The notes under the pieces: model-generated
The model's database searches: none
Told to the model about the DNA's origin: nothing
What the model saw: the letters and a program-made list of their open reading frames with translations, nothing else
Made by a program: the position numbers and the translations under genes
Part shown: positions 7,466-15,841 of the stretch, one piece after another
Layout of the letters: every line of letters begins with the position of its first letter
Position numbering within the stretch: the first letter of the stretch is position 1
Source: Trichodesmium sp. MAG_R04
GTDB taxonomy: Bacteria; Cyanobacteriota; Cyanobacteriia; Cyanobacteriales; Microcoleaceae
DNA: 28,923 nucleotides
NCBI GenBank assembly: GCA_023356515.1
Contig: JAKQYG010000003.1
Location: 1 to 28,923 of the forward strand
Reading direction: 5' to 3'

Positions 7466-7516
7466 TCATTACCCAATTCGACAAACATTTAGACAATAAT
7501 TTGGAGATTGAAAGCA

Positions 7517-7918
7517 ATGGCAGCAGCTTCAGGAGTACCCGATTCTACTCTGGGCAAAATGTACGAAGAGCATATTCAATTAATCCTCAAAAAAGATGTT
7601 GATGGATTATTGAATCAATACGATAAAGACGCAGTTTTGATTAGTAGCTTTGAAAAGAAACCGCTATATTTCAAAGGGCACGAAGAATTGAAAGAACATT
7701 TCCAAGGAATTTTGGGAATTCAAGGACTGAAAACAGAAATTGCCTTCTGGGCAGAAACCGAAAATCCTACAACCCTAATGATTGTAGAAGCAATTACCAT
7801 GCAAACTCCAGACGGAGAGGCAAAAATGCGCTTTGCCGATAGCTGGGTATTAGAGAATGGAAAAATTAAGATTCACTTTGCTGGCATGACTCAATATCCC
7901 GACGGTTCGGTAGCTTGA
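7517..7918 (+). CDS. NTF2/SnoaL-like (DUF4440-type) small cone-fold protein
   Basis: A 133-residue protein with the NTF2-like pattern: an N-terminal helix (MYEEHIQLILKKDVDGLLN), the YDKDAVLIS strand, a FKGHEELKEHFQGIL helix, then long strands ending RFADSWVLENGKIKIHFAG. The ATG at 7517 was preferred to a TTG three codons upstream because GGAG lies 10 bases before it. Proteins of this fold include ketosteroid isomerases, polyketide cyclases (SnoaL) and dehydratases, as well as non-catalytic binders; the ligand is not evident. In the cluster it is a candidate isomerase or cyclase acting on the product of the ThDP/reductase step. It sits immediately downstream of IS605 debris, so its original promoter or operon link may have been lost. 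Confidence 0.7.
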   Translation: MAAASGVPDSTLGKMYEEHIQLILKKDVDGLLNQYDKDAVLISSFEKKPLYFKGHEELKEHFQGILGIQGLKTEIAFWAETENPTTLMIVEAITMQTPDGEAKMRFADSWVLENGKIKIHFAGMTQYPDGSVA

Positions 7919-7986
7919 AATTTTGTGTTTGCTATTGCTCATAGTCTATCTAAGATTTAAGAGAATAGCGATACTTTTTTACTCAA

Positions 7987-8040
7987 CTAATTAGAGAAAA
8001 CCAAACAATAGTAGTTGAGAATTTGGCAGTTAAAAGGTAG
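7987..8040 (+). pseudogene. 18-codon TnpB shard
   Basis: The frame reads LIRENQTIVVENLAVKR and a stop. It matches the catalytic-core segment IIRENQTIILEDLNIS of the TnpB remnant at 6887-7360. Nothing recognisable flanks it; it is a small leftover between the NTF2-like and VOC genes. Confidence 0.6.
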
Positions 8041-8081
8041 AACAAAATACACAATTCTTTAACACATAATCGAGGAAATTT

Positions 8082-8522
8082 ATGGGTTTACTAATCTTTT
8101 CTCAACTGGCACTAACTTGCAAAGACCAAGTAGCTACCGAAAAATACTATACCAAATATTTTGGTTTCAAACGTGCTAGGGTAGCCGTCCTTCCAGATGG
8201 TTCTCAAATTATTTTCTTAAAAATGATGGACAGTGCCTTCTATCTAGAATTGTTTCAGGCAACAGAAGAATCCAAATTACCGGCACCCACCAACGACGGT
8301 ATTCAGTATCCCGGAGTACGTCAAATTGGTTTTAAGGTAGATGATGTGGATGCTAAACTAGCTGAAATGGGAGATGATGCTAAAATTACTCTTGGTCCTC
8401 TAACTTTTGACGATTTTATCCCGGGATGGAAAACGGTCTGGATTTCTGATCCTGATGATAACATTGTAGAAATTTCTCAAGGTTTTACAGATGAGGATAA
8501 TCCTCCAAAGTTAGAAGGCTAG
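8082..8522 (+). CDS. VOC-superfamily protein (glyoxalase/dioxygenase fold)
   Basis: A 146-residue protein with two beta-alpha-beta-beta-beta modules. The usual VOC metal positions can be traced as Q8 (FSQLAL), E56 (YLELF), Q81 (VRQIGFKVDDVD) and E130 (DNIVEI). Many family members have His at the first and third positions; Gln at both is less common but could still bind a metal. The DPDDNIVEI ending is typical of the second module. Possible roles are lyase, epimerase, extradiol-type dioxygenase or a ligand-binding protein; no specific assignment is justified. A GAGG ribosome-binding sequence precedes the ATG. The gene lies between NTF2-like and DJ-1-like genes on the same strand. Confidence 0.75.
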   Translation: MGLLIFSQLALTCKDQVATEKYYTKYFGFKRARVAVLPDGSQIIFLKMMDSAFYLELFQATEESKLPAPTNDGIQYPGVRQIGFKVDDVDAKLAEMGDDAKITLGPLTFDDFIPGWKTVWISDPDDNIVEISQGFTDEDNPPKLEG

Positions 8523-8943
8523 ATGAAAACTTCGCTGAGGTGGTGAAATTTATAGTTTGCGGACTTGAACAATGGTTTTGTCGCTGATCAAGTACTCCAC
8601 CACAAATTCATTCTAACCCGACTAAAGTATTTTAAAACAAGGTGGGGAGAGGGTAACTGAGTTTTTTTGAGTGCAGTTAGCTTCCCTCCTATTTTCTTTC
8701 CCAACAAGTCTAATATTTTCTCGAATTTAAGATGATGCCAAATCTGGGCATCAAAGCATACTTCTCCAATTACCAACAATTAACCAAATATACTCAAAAA
8801 AAAAATCAGGAAATTAATACATGTCAATACGTCAGAGATAGTCTTAAATGTTCCCGACCATATTTTGTAAGTGGGAATGAATGCTATGCTTTCAGTTATA
8901 AAAGCAAAAATGATAAACTTTTTATAAAGGAGTCTCACAAATT
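8523..8943. other. Intergenic region between VOC and DJ-1 genes
   Basis: These 421 bp contain no convincing gene; short frames on both strands lack family features. An imperfect hairpin is visible at about 8644-8695 (GGGAGAGGGTAACTG against CAGTTAGCTTCCCTCC, with a T-rich loop) and might end transcription after the VOC gene. AAGGAG at 8927-8932 is the ribosome-binding site of the next gene. Confidence 0.4.
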
Positions 8944-9603
8944 ATGTTGTTTTCCAAGTTGTATAGTTCGGGACCAACACATCATTTTTCCCGAACCATA
9001 GTTACAAGTCAAGACAAATCTAACCCCCTGAAAGGACAAAAAATAGGTATTTTATTTGAAAGCGATTTCTATGAACATGAAATCTGGTACTATCATTATC
9101 GCTTTGCCGAAGAGGGGGCAGAAGTTCACCTATTAACTCGTTTGTGGGGTAATTCATCTATAACCTTCCATGGACACGAATATAAAGCACCAATGGAATG
9201 TAACAAAAGCTTTGAAAATATGGACGATGAAGCTTTAGAGAGTTATTCGGCAATTCTCGTGCCCTCAGCTTTTGTGAGCGATCGCCTCCGGTATACCGAG
9301 GATGTCAGCAAAAAACCCCCTGCTACGGAATTTCTCATTCGCGCTTTTGGGAAAAACAACATTCTCAAAGGTATAATTTGTCATGGAATGTGGTTGTTAG
9401 CGCCCGCACCGGAATTAGTCAAAGATCGTCCCGTAACTTGTCATAATAACTTGCACGGCGATGTAATCAACATGGGTGCGATTTATAAAGACGAAGACGT
9501 AGTATTAGATGGAGATTTGGTAACTGGAAGAAGTGGCGCTCACTGTCACTTATTTGCAAAAAAAATTATTCAAATTCTATCAGGTAAGAATAACAATGAT
9601 TAA
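8944..9603 (+). CDS. DJ-1/PfpI-superfamily protein (type 1 glutamine amidotransferase-like)
   Basis: A 219-residue flavodoxin-like protein. After a roughly 28-residue amino extension comes GQKIGILFE (31-39). The conserved acidic region ESDFYEHE follows, and the nucleophile elbow GIICHGMWLL (143-152) carries C146 next to H147. Later conserved parts are RPVTCHNNLHGDV and DGDLVTGRSG (189-198), the latter matching the D-G-x-L-(I/V)-T-(G/A) ending of this superfamily. Members act as glyoxalase III/deglycases, hydratases, chaperones or proteases; a small-molecule role is most likely in this context. AAGGAG 11 bases upstream supports this start. It closes the cluster; IS debris begins 142 bp downstream. 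Confidence 0.8.
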   Translation: MLFSKLYSSGPTHHFSRTIVTSQDKSNPLKGQKIGILFESDFYEHEIWYYHYRFAEEGAEVHLLTRLWGNSSITFHGHEYKAPMECNKSFENMDDEALESYSAILVPSAFVSDRLRYTEDVSKKPPATEFLIRAFGKNNILKGIICHGMWLLAPAPELVKDRPVTCHNNLHGDVINMGAIYKDEDVVLDGDLVTGRSGAHCHLFAKKIIQILSGKNNND

Positions 9604-9745
9604 TTAACTTGCAATTAACTTGGGAGGGAGTTCGAGAAAATTATTAAGTCTCTTACTGTATAATGATGTGCCAGTGTCGGGATACATGGACTCCCAATTA
9701 GGAATTATGCCGAGGCACTAATTGTATTGTAGAAATTAAAATAAA

Positions 9746-9835
9746 CAGGACTCACGCAGTACCGCTATATATGGCGTATAAATTTGTCTTTTTCAAGATA
9801 TTGCCACTACAATTAGTGCCGTTGCGTAAGTCCTG
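9746..9835 (+). mobile_element. MITE copy 3, 90 bp
   Basis: CAGGACTCACGCAG at the left (one base changed from the other copies) and GCGTAAGTCCTG at the right, 90 bp. The interior is nearly identical to copy 2. The right flank is TAAAC and the left flank ATAAA; a TAAAC duplication with one lost C is possible but not proven. It abuts the end of an IS1-family remnant. Confidence 0.8.
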
Positions 9836-10001
9836 TAAACACAAACAAAACGGCGTTGCACAGTGACGAATGATTAGGAGAATGGAGGAATGTGCCAATG
9901 TTTCAAATAATAGATTAGCAAGGGAATTGACTTGCATAACATATCAATTGACTTGGAGTAGCATAAAGTTTTACGACGTAACCTAGCTAAGTAGTGTCTT
10001 A

Positions 10002-10988
10002 TATAGAATCCGGTTAATTAGACATTGCAAGTAATGGTTGACGGCCACCAGTGGAATTGAGTTATCGCCCGCAAGATTTCTGGTTGTTTGATTAGCTGAC
10101 AACAGCGATAGAACTCCGTTCTGCTGCGCGATCGCAGATTACTTGTTTGAGCTTTTCATATGAATCAAAAACTTTATTCATAATTGATTCGTCTAGTAAT
10201 GGCCATAGCCTCTCTGCAGGCTATAGTTTAGGAGAATAAGCAGGTAAGAACTCTAAAAACAAACCCGGCGGGATTTCTAACTTATTTGTGATATGCCATC
10301 CAGCTCTATCCAATACCAGTAACGCTGGATTCTCCTGATCAATTCCCTGGGCTTGGGCAAAAGCTTCAAGAATCAAACTCATTATTTGTGTTTCCACTCG
10401 GTCAAACAGCCACCATTCACTTTCTCCGCTACTAGGTTCAACAAAGCAATACATCTAGCACCACTCAAATCTCCAGTAAACTGGGGCACTCCGAACTTCC
10501 CGCCAAGGGAACTAATCCCTACAAATTACAGGTTTAAATCCAAAAGGAAGTTCATCCATAGTCCAAAGTCGTACAGGTTTACCTAGTTTGATTTCTAATT
10601 CTTGAAGTCGCTGTTGGAGTTTTTTTTCCATTAGACATCTCCAACTCGGAAGCTATAGCATGGAATGGACGAGGCACTTTAATTTTGTATTCTAGCCCCC
10701 TTAGATACTCCCATTCTCAATGTGGAGACACCGAACGTCCCAGCAACTCACTTATCCAGAGATCCACCTTTGGGCCACTCCATCTGTCTCCACCGGGAGG
10801 CTCTCCTTCTAAAACTTGTACCAGTAGAGCTTGCTGCTGCTCTGGGAGCAAGGGTTTGGGTCCCTGGTTCTGGTGACGACCATCTCCAATCGCTGCTGGT
10901 CCTCCTTTGTTAAACCTTTGGGCTATCGCTCGGATCCATTGCAAGCCGAACCCTTTCACTGTCGCTACTTCATAACCGGATTCTATAT
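10002..10988 (-). mobile_element. IS630-family element with inverted ends and TA target duplication
   Basis: The element is 987 bp. TATAGAATCCGGTTA (10002-10016) is matched by TAACCGGATTCTATA (10973-10987), a perfect 15-bp terminal inverted repeat. TA dinucleotides flank it at 10000-10001 and 10989-10990, the duplication expected of IS630/Tc1-type transposition. It lies inside an IS1 transposase frame. Confidence 0.85.
10092..10979 (-). pseudogene. Decayed IS630-family transposase
   Basis: Read on the minus strand, the amino-terminal helix-turn-helix region is intact for about 80 codons (VKGFGLQWIRAIAQRFN, GDGRHQNQG, GGDRWSGPKVDLWISELLGR) and then meets a stop. Pieces continue in other frames: EYLRGLEYKIKVPRPFHA, LQQRLQELEIKLGKPVRLW, and the catalytic carboxyl half WWLFDRVETQ, LLVLDRAGWHIT and FLEFLPAYSPKL. 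An in-frame TAG sits where relatives have Gln, followed by PAERLWPLLDESIMNK to a stop at 10092-10094. Several frameshifts and at least one nonsense change mean it is not functional. Confidence 0.8.
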
Positions 10989-11180
10989 TAGACGGCAGTT
11001 TTCTCCTTCTACTCTGGTCATGGCTGTTTTACTGACTAGATGATCGCAATCCTCAATTAAGCAAGGATAAACTTTGTAGCCATCAGTAATATTAAAGAAA
11101 ACAAGCCCAACATATGTTACTGTTGCGTAAGTCCTGAAATTCTGAATTTTGACTGTTGACATTTGAATTTTGACTGCAAA

Positions 11181-12023
11181 ATGGATACTACAACTATCTG
11201 GCAAGTAGATTATTACCGTCGTCCCCTCCAGGACAAACAAGGCCAACAATTATGGGAATTATTAATTTGTACTCCCACTCGTAGCTTAGAATTTATTGCT
11301 ATATGTCCCCAGTCAGAAGTTAAAACCAATTGGCTCGTGGCACAACTGCAAAAAGTGGGTCAAGACCAGGATTTCCCAGATATAATTCAAGTATTTCGGC
11401 CTCAGTGTTTGGGGTTAATAGAAACTGCAAGTCAAATATTAGGGTTGAAAGTAGAGCCGACTAGACGTACAATTGCTTTAAAAGAATGGTTACTGGAGAG
11501 GATGCAACAATATCAGGATATGGAAGCATATACTGGGGAATTTTATGAACCTTTATTATTGGATGTTCCTCCACCTTTACCATTAGCTACAAATTTGTGG
11601 GGCGATCGCTGGAGATTTGCTTCATTACCTGCTAGTAATATTGATGATATTATTGAACGCCCCGTACCTGTTTTAGAAGCGCCAGAATTTCTTTTGCCGC
11701 TAAATTTAGGGTTATCTTCAACACTACCAATACCAGGAGTAGTTATAGATGGTGGCCGTCAGTCTATGAAATTAGCAAGATGGTTAGAAACTGCGCAACC
11801 ATACATTTTAAAGTATATTCCTGGCAGTCCTGATGGGTTAATTTTAGAGACGGGGTTAGTAGATCAGTGGGTAGTTGCTACTTTTTTTGATAAAGAAGTA
11901 TCAGGAGCAGCTCAAGTTTATGAGCATAGAAAACAGCAGAGTCAGGGGTTACATTTTTTGTTAGTGCAACCTGATGATTCTGGAATGACTTATAGTGGTT
12001 TTTGGTTGTTAGAGTCAAACTAG
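11181..12023 (+). CDS. Tab2/Atab2-family RNA-binding protein
   Basis: A 280-residue protein of the Tab2/Atab2 family, recognised by the start WQVDYYRRPLQD, the LLICTPTRSLEF segment, the PEVK-like FRPQCLGLIETASQILGL block, the PLP-xx-LWGDRW motif in the middle and the carboxyl GFWLLES ending. In algae and plants Tab2/Atab2 binds mRNA and is needed for translation of photosystem I (and partly II) reaction-centre proteins; the cyanobacterial role is less defined. The ATG at 11181 is preferred to an upstream TTG, whose extra residues (NFDCK) do not resemble the family. IS1 and IS630 remnants end 45 bp upstream, so the promoter region may have been altered. Confidence 0.85.
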   Translation: MDTTTIWQVDYYRRPLQDKQGQQLWELLICTPTRSLEFIAICPQSEVKTNWLVAQLQKVGQDQDFPDIIQVFRPQCLGLIETASQILGLKVEPTRRTIALKEWLLERMQQYQDMEAYTGEFYEPLLLDVPPPLPLATNLWGDRWRFASLPASNIDDIIERPVPVLEAPEFLLPLNLGLSSTLPIPGVVIDGGRQSMKLARWLETAQPYILKYIPGSPDGLILETGLVDQWVVATFFDKEVSGAAQVYEHRKQQSQGLHFLLVQPDDSGMTYSGFWLLESN

Positions 12024-12030
12024 ATAATAG

Positions 12031-12055
12031 GTACACCCACGTGGACAAGATGTCT
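12031..12055 (-). repeat. Dispersed repeat core, inverted copy
   Basis: On the minus strand this reads ATCTTGTCCACGTGGGTGTAC, matching ATCTTGCCCACGATAGGTGTAC at 17458-17479 except for a few bases. It lies in the gap between Tab2 and mtnP. Confidence 0.45.
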
Positions 12056-12197
12056 GCATGACAAATGTTTCACCATTTACCCTGTACACCATTTGCCCCA
12101 AATCTACTGTATTACTCAAAAGTTAAGTTGACGTGAAATAATACAAGCCTATATCTGATAAAATATTAGGTAGTAGGAATATAAAGTAAAAAAAAGC

Positions 12198-13070
12198 ATG
12201 ATCGAAGCAAAGATTGGCATTATTGGTGGTAGTGGTCTATACAAAATGGATGCACTCAAAGACGTAGAAGAAATCAATGTAGATACACCTTTTGGTTCTC
12301 CCTCTGATGCTTTTATTGTTGGTAATTTAGAAGGAGAACGGGTAGCATTTCTACCTAGACACAATCGTAACCATACTTTATTACCATCTGAATTACCATT
12401 TCGTGCTAATATCTATGGTATGAAAAGTTTAGGTGTGGAGTATTTAATCTCTGCTTCTGCAGTTGGTTCTCTCAAAGAAGAAGTCAAACCACTAGATCTA
12501 TTAGTAGTGGACCAGTTTATTGACCGGACAAAAGGTCGGATATCTACTTTTTTTGGTGAAGGAATAGTAGCACACATTACTTTGGAAAATCCTACTTGTC
12601 CTCAACTAGCAAAGATACTAGCGGATGTTGCAGAAAGTTTAAGCTTAGAAAATGTAAATGTGCATCGCAGTGGCACTTATTTATGTATGGAAGGGCCTGC
12701 TTTTTCTACTAAAGCGGAGTCAAATTTATATCGCAGTTGGGGTGCAACAGTTATTGGGATGACAAACTTACCAGAGGCAAAATTAGCAAGGGAAGCTGAA
12801 ATAGCTTACGCAACTTTAGCTTTGTCTACAGATTACGACTGTTGGCATGAAGAACATGATAGCGTGACTGTAGAAATGGTGGTTAATAATTTAAATAAGA
12901 ATGTGGCGAATGCTCAAAAAGTTATTCAGGAAACTGTGCGGAGATTGGGTGAAAATCAGTTTGTTTCTGATTCTCATTCAGCTTTAAAAAATGCTATTTT
13001 CACTCCTTTAGATCAAGTACCTACTACAACTAAGGAAAAGTTGAAATTATTATTGCAGAAATATATTTAA
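12198..13070 (+). CDS. mtnP: S-methyl-5'-thioadenosine phosphorylase
   Basis: A 290-residue member of the purine nucleoside phosphorylase family 2. Visible motifs are IGIIGGSGLY (7-16), the phosphate-binding PRHNRNHTLLPSE region, the SASAVGSL turn, the substrate segment MEGPAFSTKAES and MTNLPEAKLAREAEI. The late STDYDCWHE segment is diagnostic for MTA phosphorylases. The enzyme cleaves MTA, a by-product of polyamine synthesis and other SAM chemistry, to adenine and 5-methylthioribose-1-phosphate, feeding methionine salvage in the cytosol. Length matches the family. The ATG follows an A-rich leader without a strong Shine-Dalgarno. No other methionine-salvage genes are nearby. Confidence 0.93.
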   Translation: MIEAKIGIIGGSGLYKMDALKDVEEINVDTPFGSPSDAFIVGNLEGERVAFLPRHNRNHTLLPSELPFRANIYGMKSLGVEYLISASAVGSLKEEVKPLDLLVVDQFIDRTKGRISTFFGEGIVAHITLENPTCPQLAKILADVAESLSLENVNVHRSGTYLCMEGPAFSTKAESNLYRSWGATVIGMTNLPEAKLAREAEIAYATLALSTDYDCWHEEHDSVTVEMVVNNLNKNVANAQKVIQETVRRLGENQFVSDSHSALKNAIFTPLDQVPTTTKEKLKLLLQKYI

Positions 13071-13114
13071 TTGTGATTAATCAGGAATTAGAATTATAAA
13101 GGAGTAGCTAATGA

Positions 13115-13173
13115 AACATCAAGTCCCAAGGAGCTAAGTCTTGGTAGGAATCTCCGGCCAGAGAGGATGTCAA
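13115..13173 (+). mobile_element. Orphan IS200/IS605-type right end
   Basis: The stretch CATCAAGTCCCAAGGAGCTA, GTCTTGGTAGGAATCTCC, then GGCCAGAGAGGATGTCAA follows the pattern of the right end at 7361-7465 (stem, GGTAGGGAACTCC, hairpin, GGATGTCAA). No tnpB is attached. It lies between mtnP and the lipoxygenase gene. Confidence 0.5.
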
Positions 13174-13281
13174 CTAAGTAGTATTCTAGCAAATAGAACC
13201 TTTATTTCCTTGTAAGTCCTAATTCCTAACTTCTTTTTTGATAAACTGTATATAGTTTGTAGTTCAAGAAAATTATTGAAT

Positions 13282-15192
13282 ATGACTAACTCATTACAAG
13301 ATATTGCAAGTTCATCAGAAAATCAGACTCTGGAAATAGCCAGACAGAAATATCAATACAACTATACATACATTCCTCCTGTAGCAATGGTGGACAAGTT
13401 GCCTTCTCAAGAACAACCTTCTAGTCAATGGTCTTTCTTATTGGCAAAAACCATACGTCTTCTTTTTATAAATACCCTAATTGCAAACCGAGGAAATCAT
13501 GGTGATGAAGGAACAAGAGACGATGTAGTTAAATACATCTTTGAAGTCATCTCCAAAGAAAAAATATTAACAAAAATTACAGTCATAGCTAAAATTGGGA
13601 AGATTTTGCTCCAATTGTTGATTCAAGGGGTATCCAGAGATTTTCATGAAATTGATGACCTATTGTTTTCCCTCATCAATAAAAGTGACCTCTCAATATT
13701 TCGTGATATCTTAAAGCGAGCTGTAAAACTTTTAATGGCAGGACAACCAAAAGGTCATGCAACTAGCCTCAAAGATTATGAAAGCCTCTGGGCCTATGAA
13801 AAACTTTTTCCTGAGACCGAAGGCATACCAAGCATAGCTAAGACCTTCGAGGAAGATGAAGCATTCGCTTATATGCGAGTAGCAGGCTATAATCCCCTGA
13901 TAATTAAGAGAGTCTCAACTCTTGATAAACGTTTTCCTGTTACAAATAGCCAATATCAAGAGGTTATGGGTAATGATGATTCATTAGAAGTAGCAGGAGC
14001 AGAAGGGCGACTTTATCTAGCAGACTATCAAATATTAGAAAGTGCCCTTAATGGTACTTTTCCTAAATACCAAAAGTATCTTTATGCTCCTCTGGCTTTA
14101 TTCGCAGTGCCAAAAGGTTCAGACCCAAACCGTAAATTACGTCCTGTAGCTATTCAATGTGGTCAAACCCCAGGAGCGGATAACCCCATCTTTACTCCCA
14201 ACTCTTCTCGGTATGCTTGGTTATTTGCAAAAACGGTTGTACAGATAGTAGATGCTAACTTTCATGAAGCTGTAAGTCATTTAGGCAGAACTCATTTATT
14301 TGTGGAAGCATTTATTCTACCCACTCATCGGCAACTCCCACAAAATCATTGCTTAAGTCTGCTGTTGCGTCCTCACTTTGAAGGTACTTTATTAATTAAC
14401 AATAGTGCTCATAAAATATTAATTTCTCCTAGGGGTATAGTTGATAGTTTGCTTTCATCTACTATTGATAACTCACGTGTTTTAGCAGTCTTAGGGTTAC
14501 AAAGTTATAGTTTTAATGAAGCTATGTTACCGAAGCAACTACAGCAGCGTGGGGTTGACGATCCTAATTTACTTCCTGTTTATCCTTATCGGGATGATGC
14601 TCTACTGGTTTGGGATGCGATTCATCAGTGGGTTTCAGATTATTTGAATATTTACTATGCTTCAGATAAAGAGGTTCAGACAGATCGGCGACTACAAGCT
14701 TGGGCAGCTGAAGCTATGGCTTTTGATGGTGGTCGTGTAACTGATTTTGGTGAGGATGGAGGTATTAAGACGCTAGAGTATTTGATTGATGCTGTGACGT
14801 TAATTATTTTTACTGCTAGTGCTCAACATGCTGCAGTTAATTTTCCACAAAAAGATATAATGTCTTATACTCCAGCAGTTCCATTAGCTGGTTATTTGCC
14901 TAGTTCAATCCCTACAGGTGAAGTTAGTGAGCAAGAATACCTGAATTTATTGCCTCCCCTGGAGCAAGCCCAAATGCAAATTATTATTTTGTATTTATTG
15001 GGATCAGTTTATTACACTAAACTGGGTGAGTATCCCAAAAATCATTTTACTGATTCTCAAGTAATACCTCTACTGGAAAACTTTCGTGCAAATCTAACTC
15101 AAGTTGAAGCAATTATTGAAGAGCGCAATTTAAATCGTCCACCATATAAGTATTTGCTACCTTCTCAAATTCCCCAAAGTATTAATATTTAA
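13282..15192 (+). CDS. Lipoxygenase (non-heme iron, no PLAT domain)
   Basis: A 636-residue catalytic-domain lipoxygenase, shorter than plant enzymes because the amino-terminal PLAT barrel is absent. Iron ligands can be traced as HLGRTH (H-x4-H), the SAQHAAVNFPQ helix (His, then Asn four residues later) and the terminal isoleucine of QSINI. The PTHRQLPQNHCLSLLLRPH stretch and YRDDALLVWDAI are also family hallmarks. It should dioxygenate polyunsaturated fatty acids to hydroperoxides; position and stereospecificity cannot be settled without an alignment. No fused catalase-like allene oxide synthase is present and no hydroperoxide-processing gene is adjacent. The ATG at 13282 is preferred to a TTG two codons earlier; ribosome-binding sequence is weak for either. 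Confidence 0.9.
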   Translation: MTNSLQDIASSSENQTLEIARQKYQYNYTYIPPVAMVDKLPSQEQPSSQWSFLLAKTIRLLFINTLIANRGNHGDEGTRDDVVKYIFEVISKEKILTKITVIAKIGKILLQLLIQGVSRDFHEIDDLLFSLINKSDLSIFRDILKRAVKLLMAGQPKGHATSLKDYESLWAYEKLFPETEGIPSIAKTFEEDEAFAYMRVAGYNPLIIKRVSTLDKRFPVTNSQYQEVMGNDDSLEVAGAEGRLYLADYQILESALNGTFPKYQKYLYAPLALFAVPKGSDPNRKLRPVAIQCGQTPGADNPIFTPNSSRYAWLFAKTVVQIVDANFHEAVSHLGRTHLFVEAFILPTHRQLPQNHCLSLLLRPHFEGTLLINNSAHKILISPRGIVDSLLSSTIDNSRVLAVLGLQSYSFNEAMLPKQLQQRGVDDPNLLPVYPYRDDALLVWDAIHQWVSDYLNIYYASDKEVQTDRRLQAWAAEAMAFDGGRVTDFGEDGGIKTLEYLIDAVTLIIFTASAQHAAVNFPQKDIMSYTPAVPLAGYLPSSIPTGEVSEQEYLNLLPPLEQAQMQIIILYLLGSVYYTKLGEYPKNHFTDSQVIPLLENFRANLTQVEAIIEERNLNRPPYKYLLPSQIPQSINI

Positions 15193-15841
15193 GTAATTGA
15201 CTTTTTAATCATGTCAGGACTTATGCAACAACTATGGCACAAACTCCAAATTTCCGCCGGTATTATTTAATTGATGTTCCTAACCTCAAATATTGTCAAT
15301 ACAATATAGGGCTTGCTGATTAATTATAAAAGCATTGACATATAGTTCATCTTTCGTACCGTTTTCTCTTAGGGGAATTTGCTATTTTAGGGGGCAAATG
15401 CTCACTGGGTGACAAGTAAGCTTAATGGTAGATATAGTAATAATTTGAGACAATAAATTGAATAATAATTCAATTAAAAAAGAATGGGATTTTGAGTTTG
15501 GGAGGTAGCTTTCGCCAATTCACTCTTATCCACCCAGGGCAAACCAATCTAAATCATGACAGTTTCTACCGTTCAGGCTTGTAGGAGTAATGGATATAAA
15601 TGCTCAGAAGCCTGGATCTTACCCTGTCAAAACTTTAAAATAAAATGCGTTTGCCCTGCACTACAACCCAACATTTCTCAATAAGCATTTTCTTTTTGTT
15701 GAAATATTCTTCAGCCTCCGAACGCAAATTCTCTTCTATATATAGCTTTCAACTAGCTTGCCACCCCGTGAGGGGCAAATGGCAAATTCCCTCCTAACAA
15801 TTTAATATTTAGTGTTGTCAGCAACAAAAAAAAGCTGAAAA
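15193..15841. other. 649-bp gap with solitary IS-end sequences
   Basis: No gene was recognised. A lone element end CAGGACTTATGCAACA starts at 15215 and resembles the IS1-type end at 11136, but no partner end was found. GGGCTTGCTGATTAAT at 15309 resembles another insertion-element end, and a diverged inverted match (TTAGCAAGCCCTAATTAAT) lies at 26911. The rest is AT-rich. The last part lies downstream of the leftward TPR gene and the rightward lipoxygenase gene, which converge here. Confidence 0.4.

Larger units (their letters stand above)
9874..11136 (-). pseudogene. IS1-family transposase remnant split by an IS630 element
   Basis: On the minus strand, 11136 is an element end (CAGGACTTACGCAAC). 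It is followed shortly by the frame TDGYKVYPCLIEDCD, then HLVSKTAMTRVEGENCRL, which includes the DDE-type Asp and Glu regions of cyanobacterial IS1 transposases. The frame breaks at the TA at 10989-10990 and resumes beyond 10000 as RHYLARLRRKTLCYSKS, then MLCKSIPLLIYYLKHWHIPP, to a stop at 9874-9876. Removing the intervening IS630 restores a continuous ENCRL-RHYLARL reading. The amino-terminal part is deleted, so this was already a defective IS1 copy. Its end matches the MITE ends in this window. Confidence 0.8.

Noticed and set aside
7393..7602. 69-codon plus-strand frame overlapping the IS605 right end
   Set aside because: It runs through the hairpin tail and then out of frame into the NTF2-like gene; composition is not protein-like.
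8588..9001. Short frames on both strands between the VOC and DJ-1 genes
   Set aside because: They have no recognisable features, and one runs into the DJ-1 gene in another frame.
13200..13225. CTTGTAAGTCCTAATTCC as a sixth MITE end
   Set aside because: Only a partial match to the terminal repeat, with no partner end or interior similarity.
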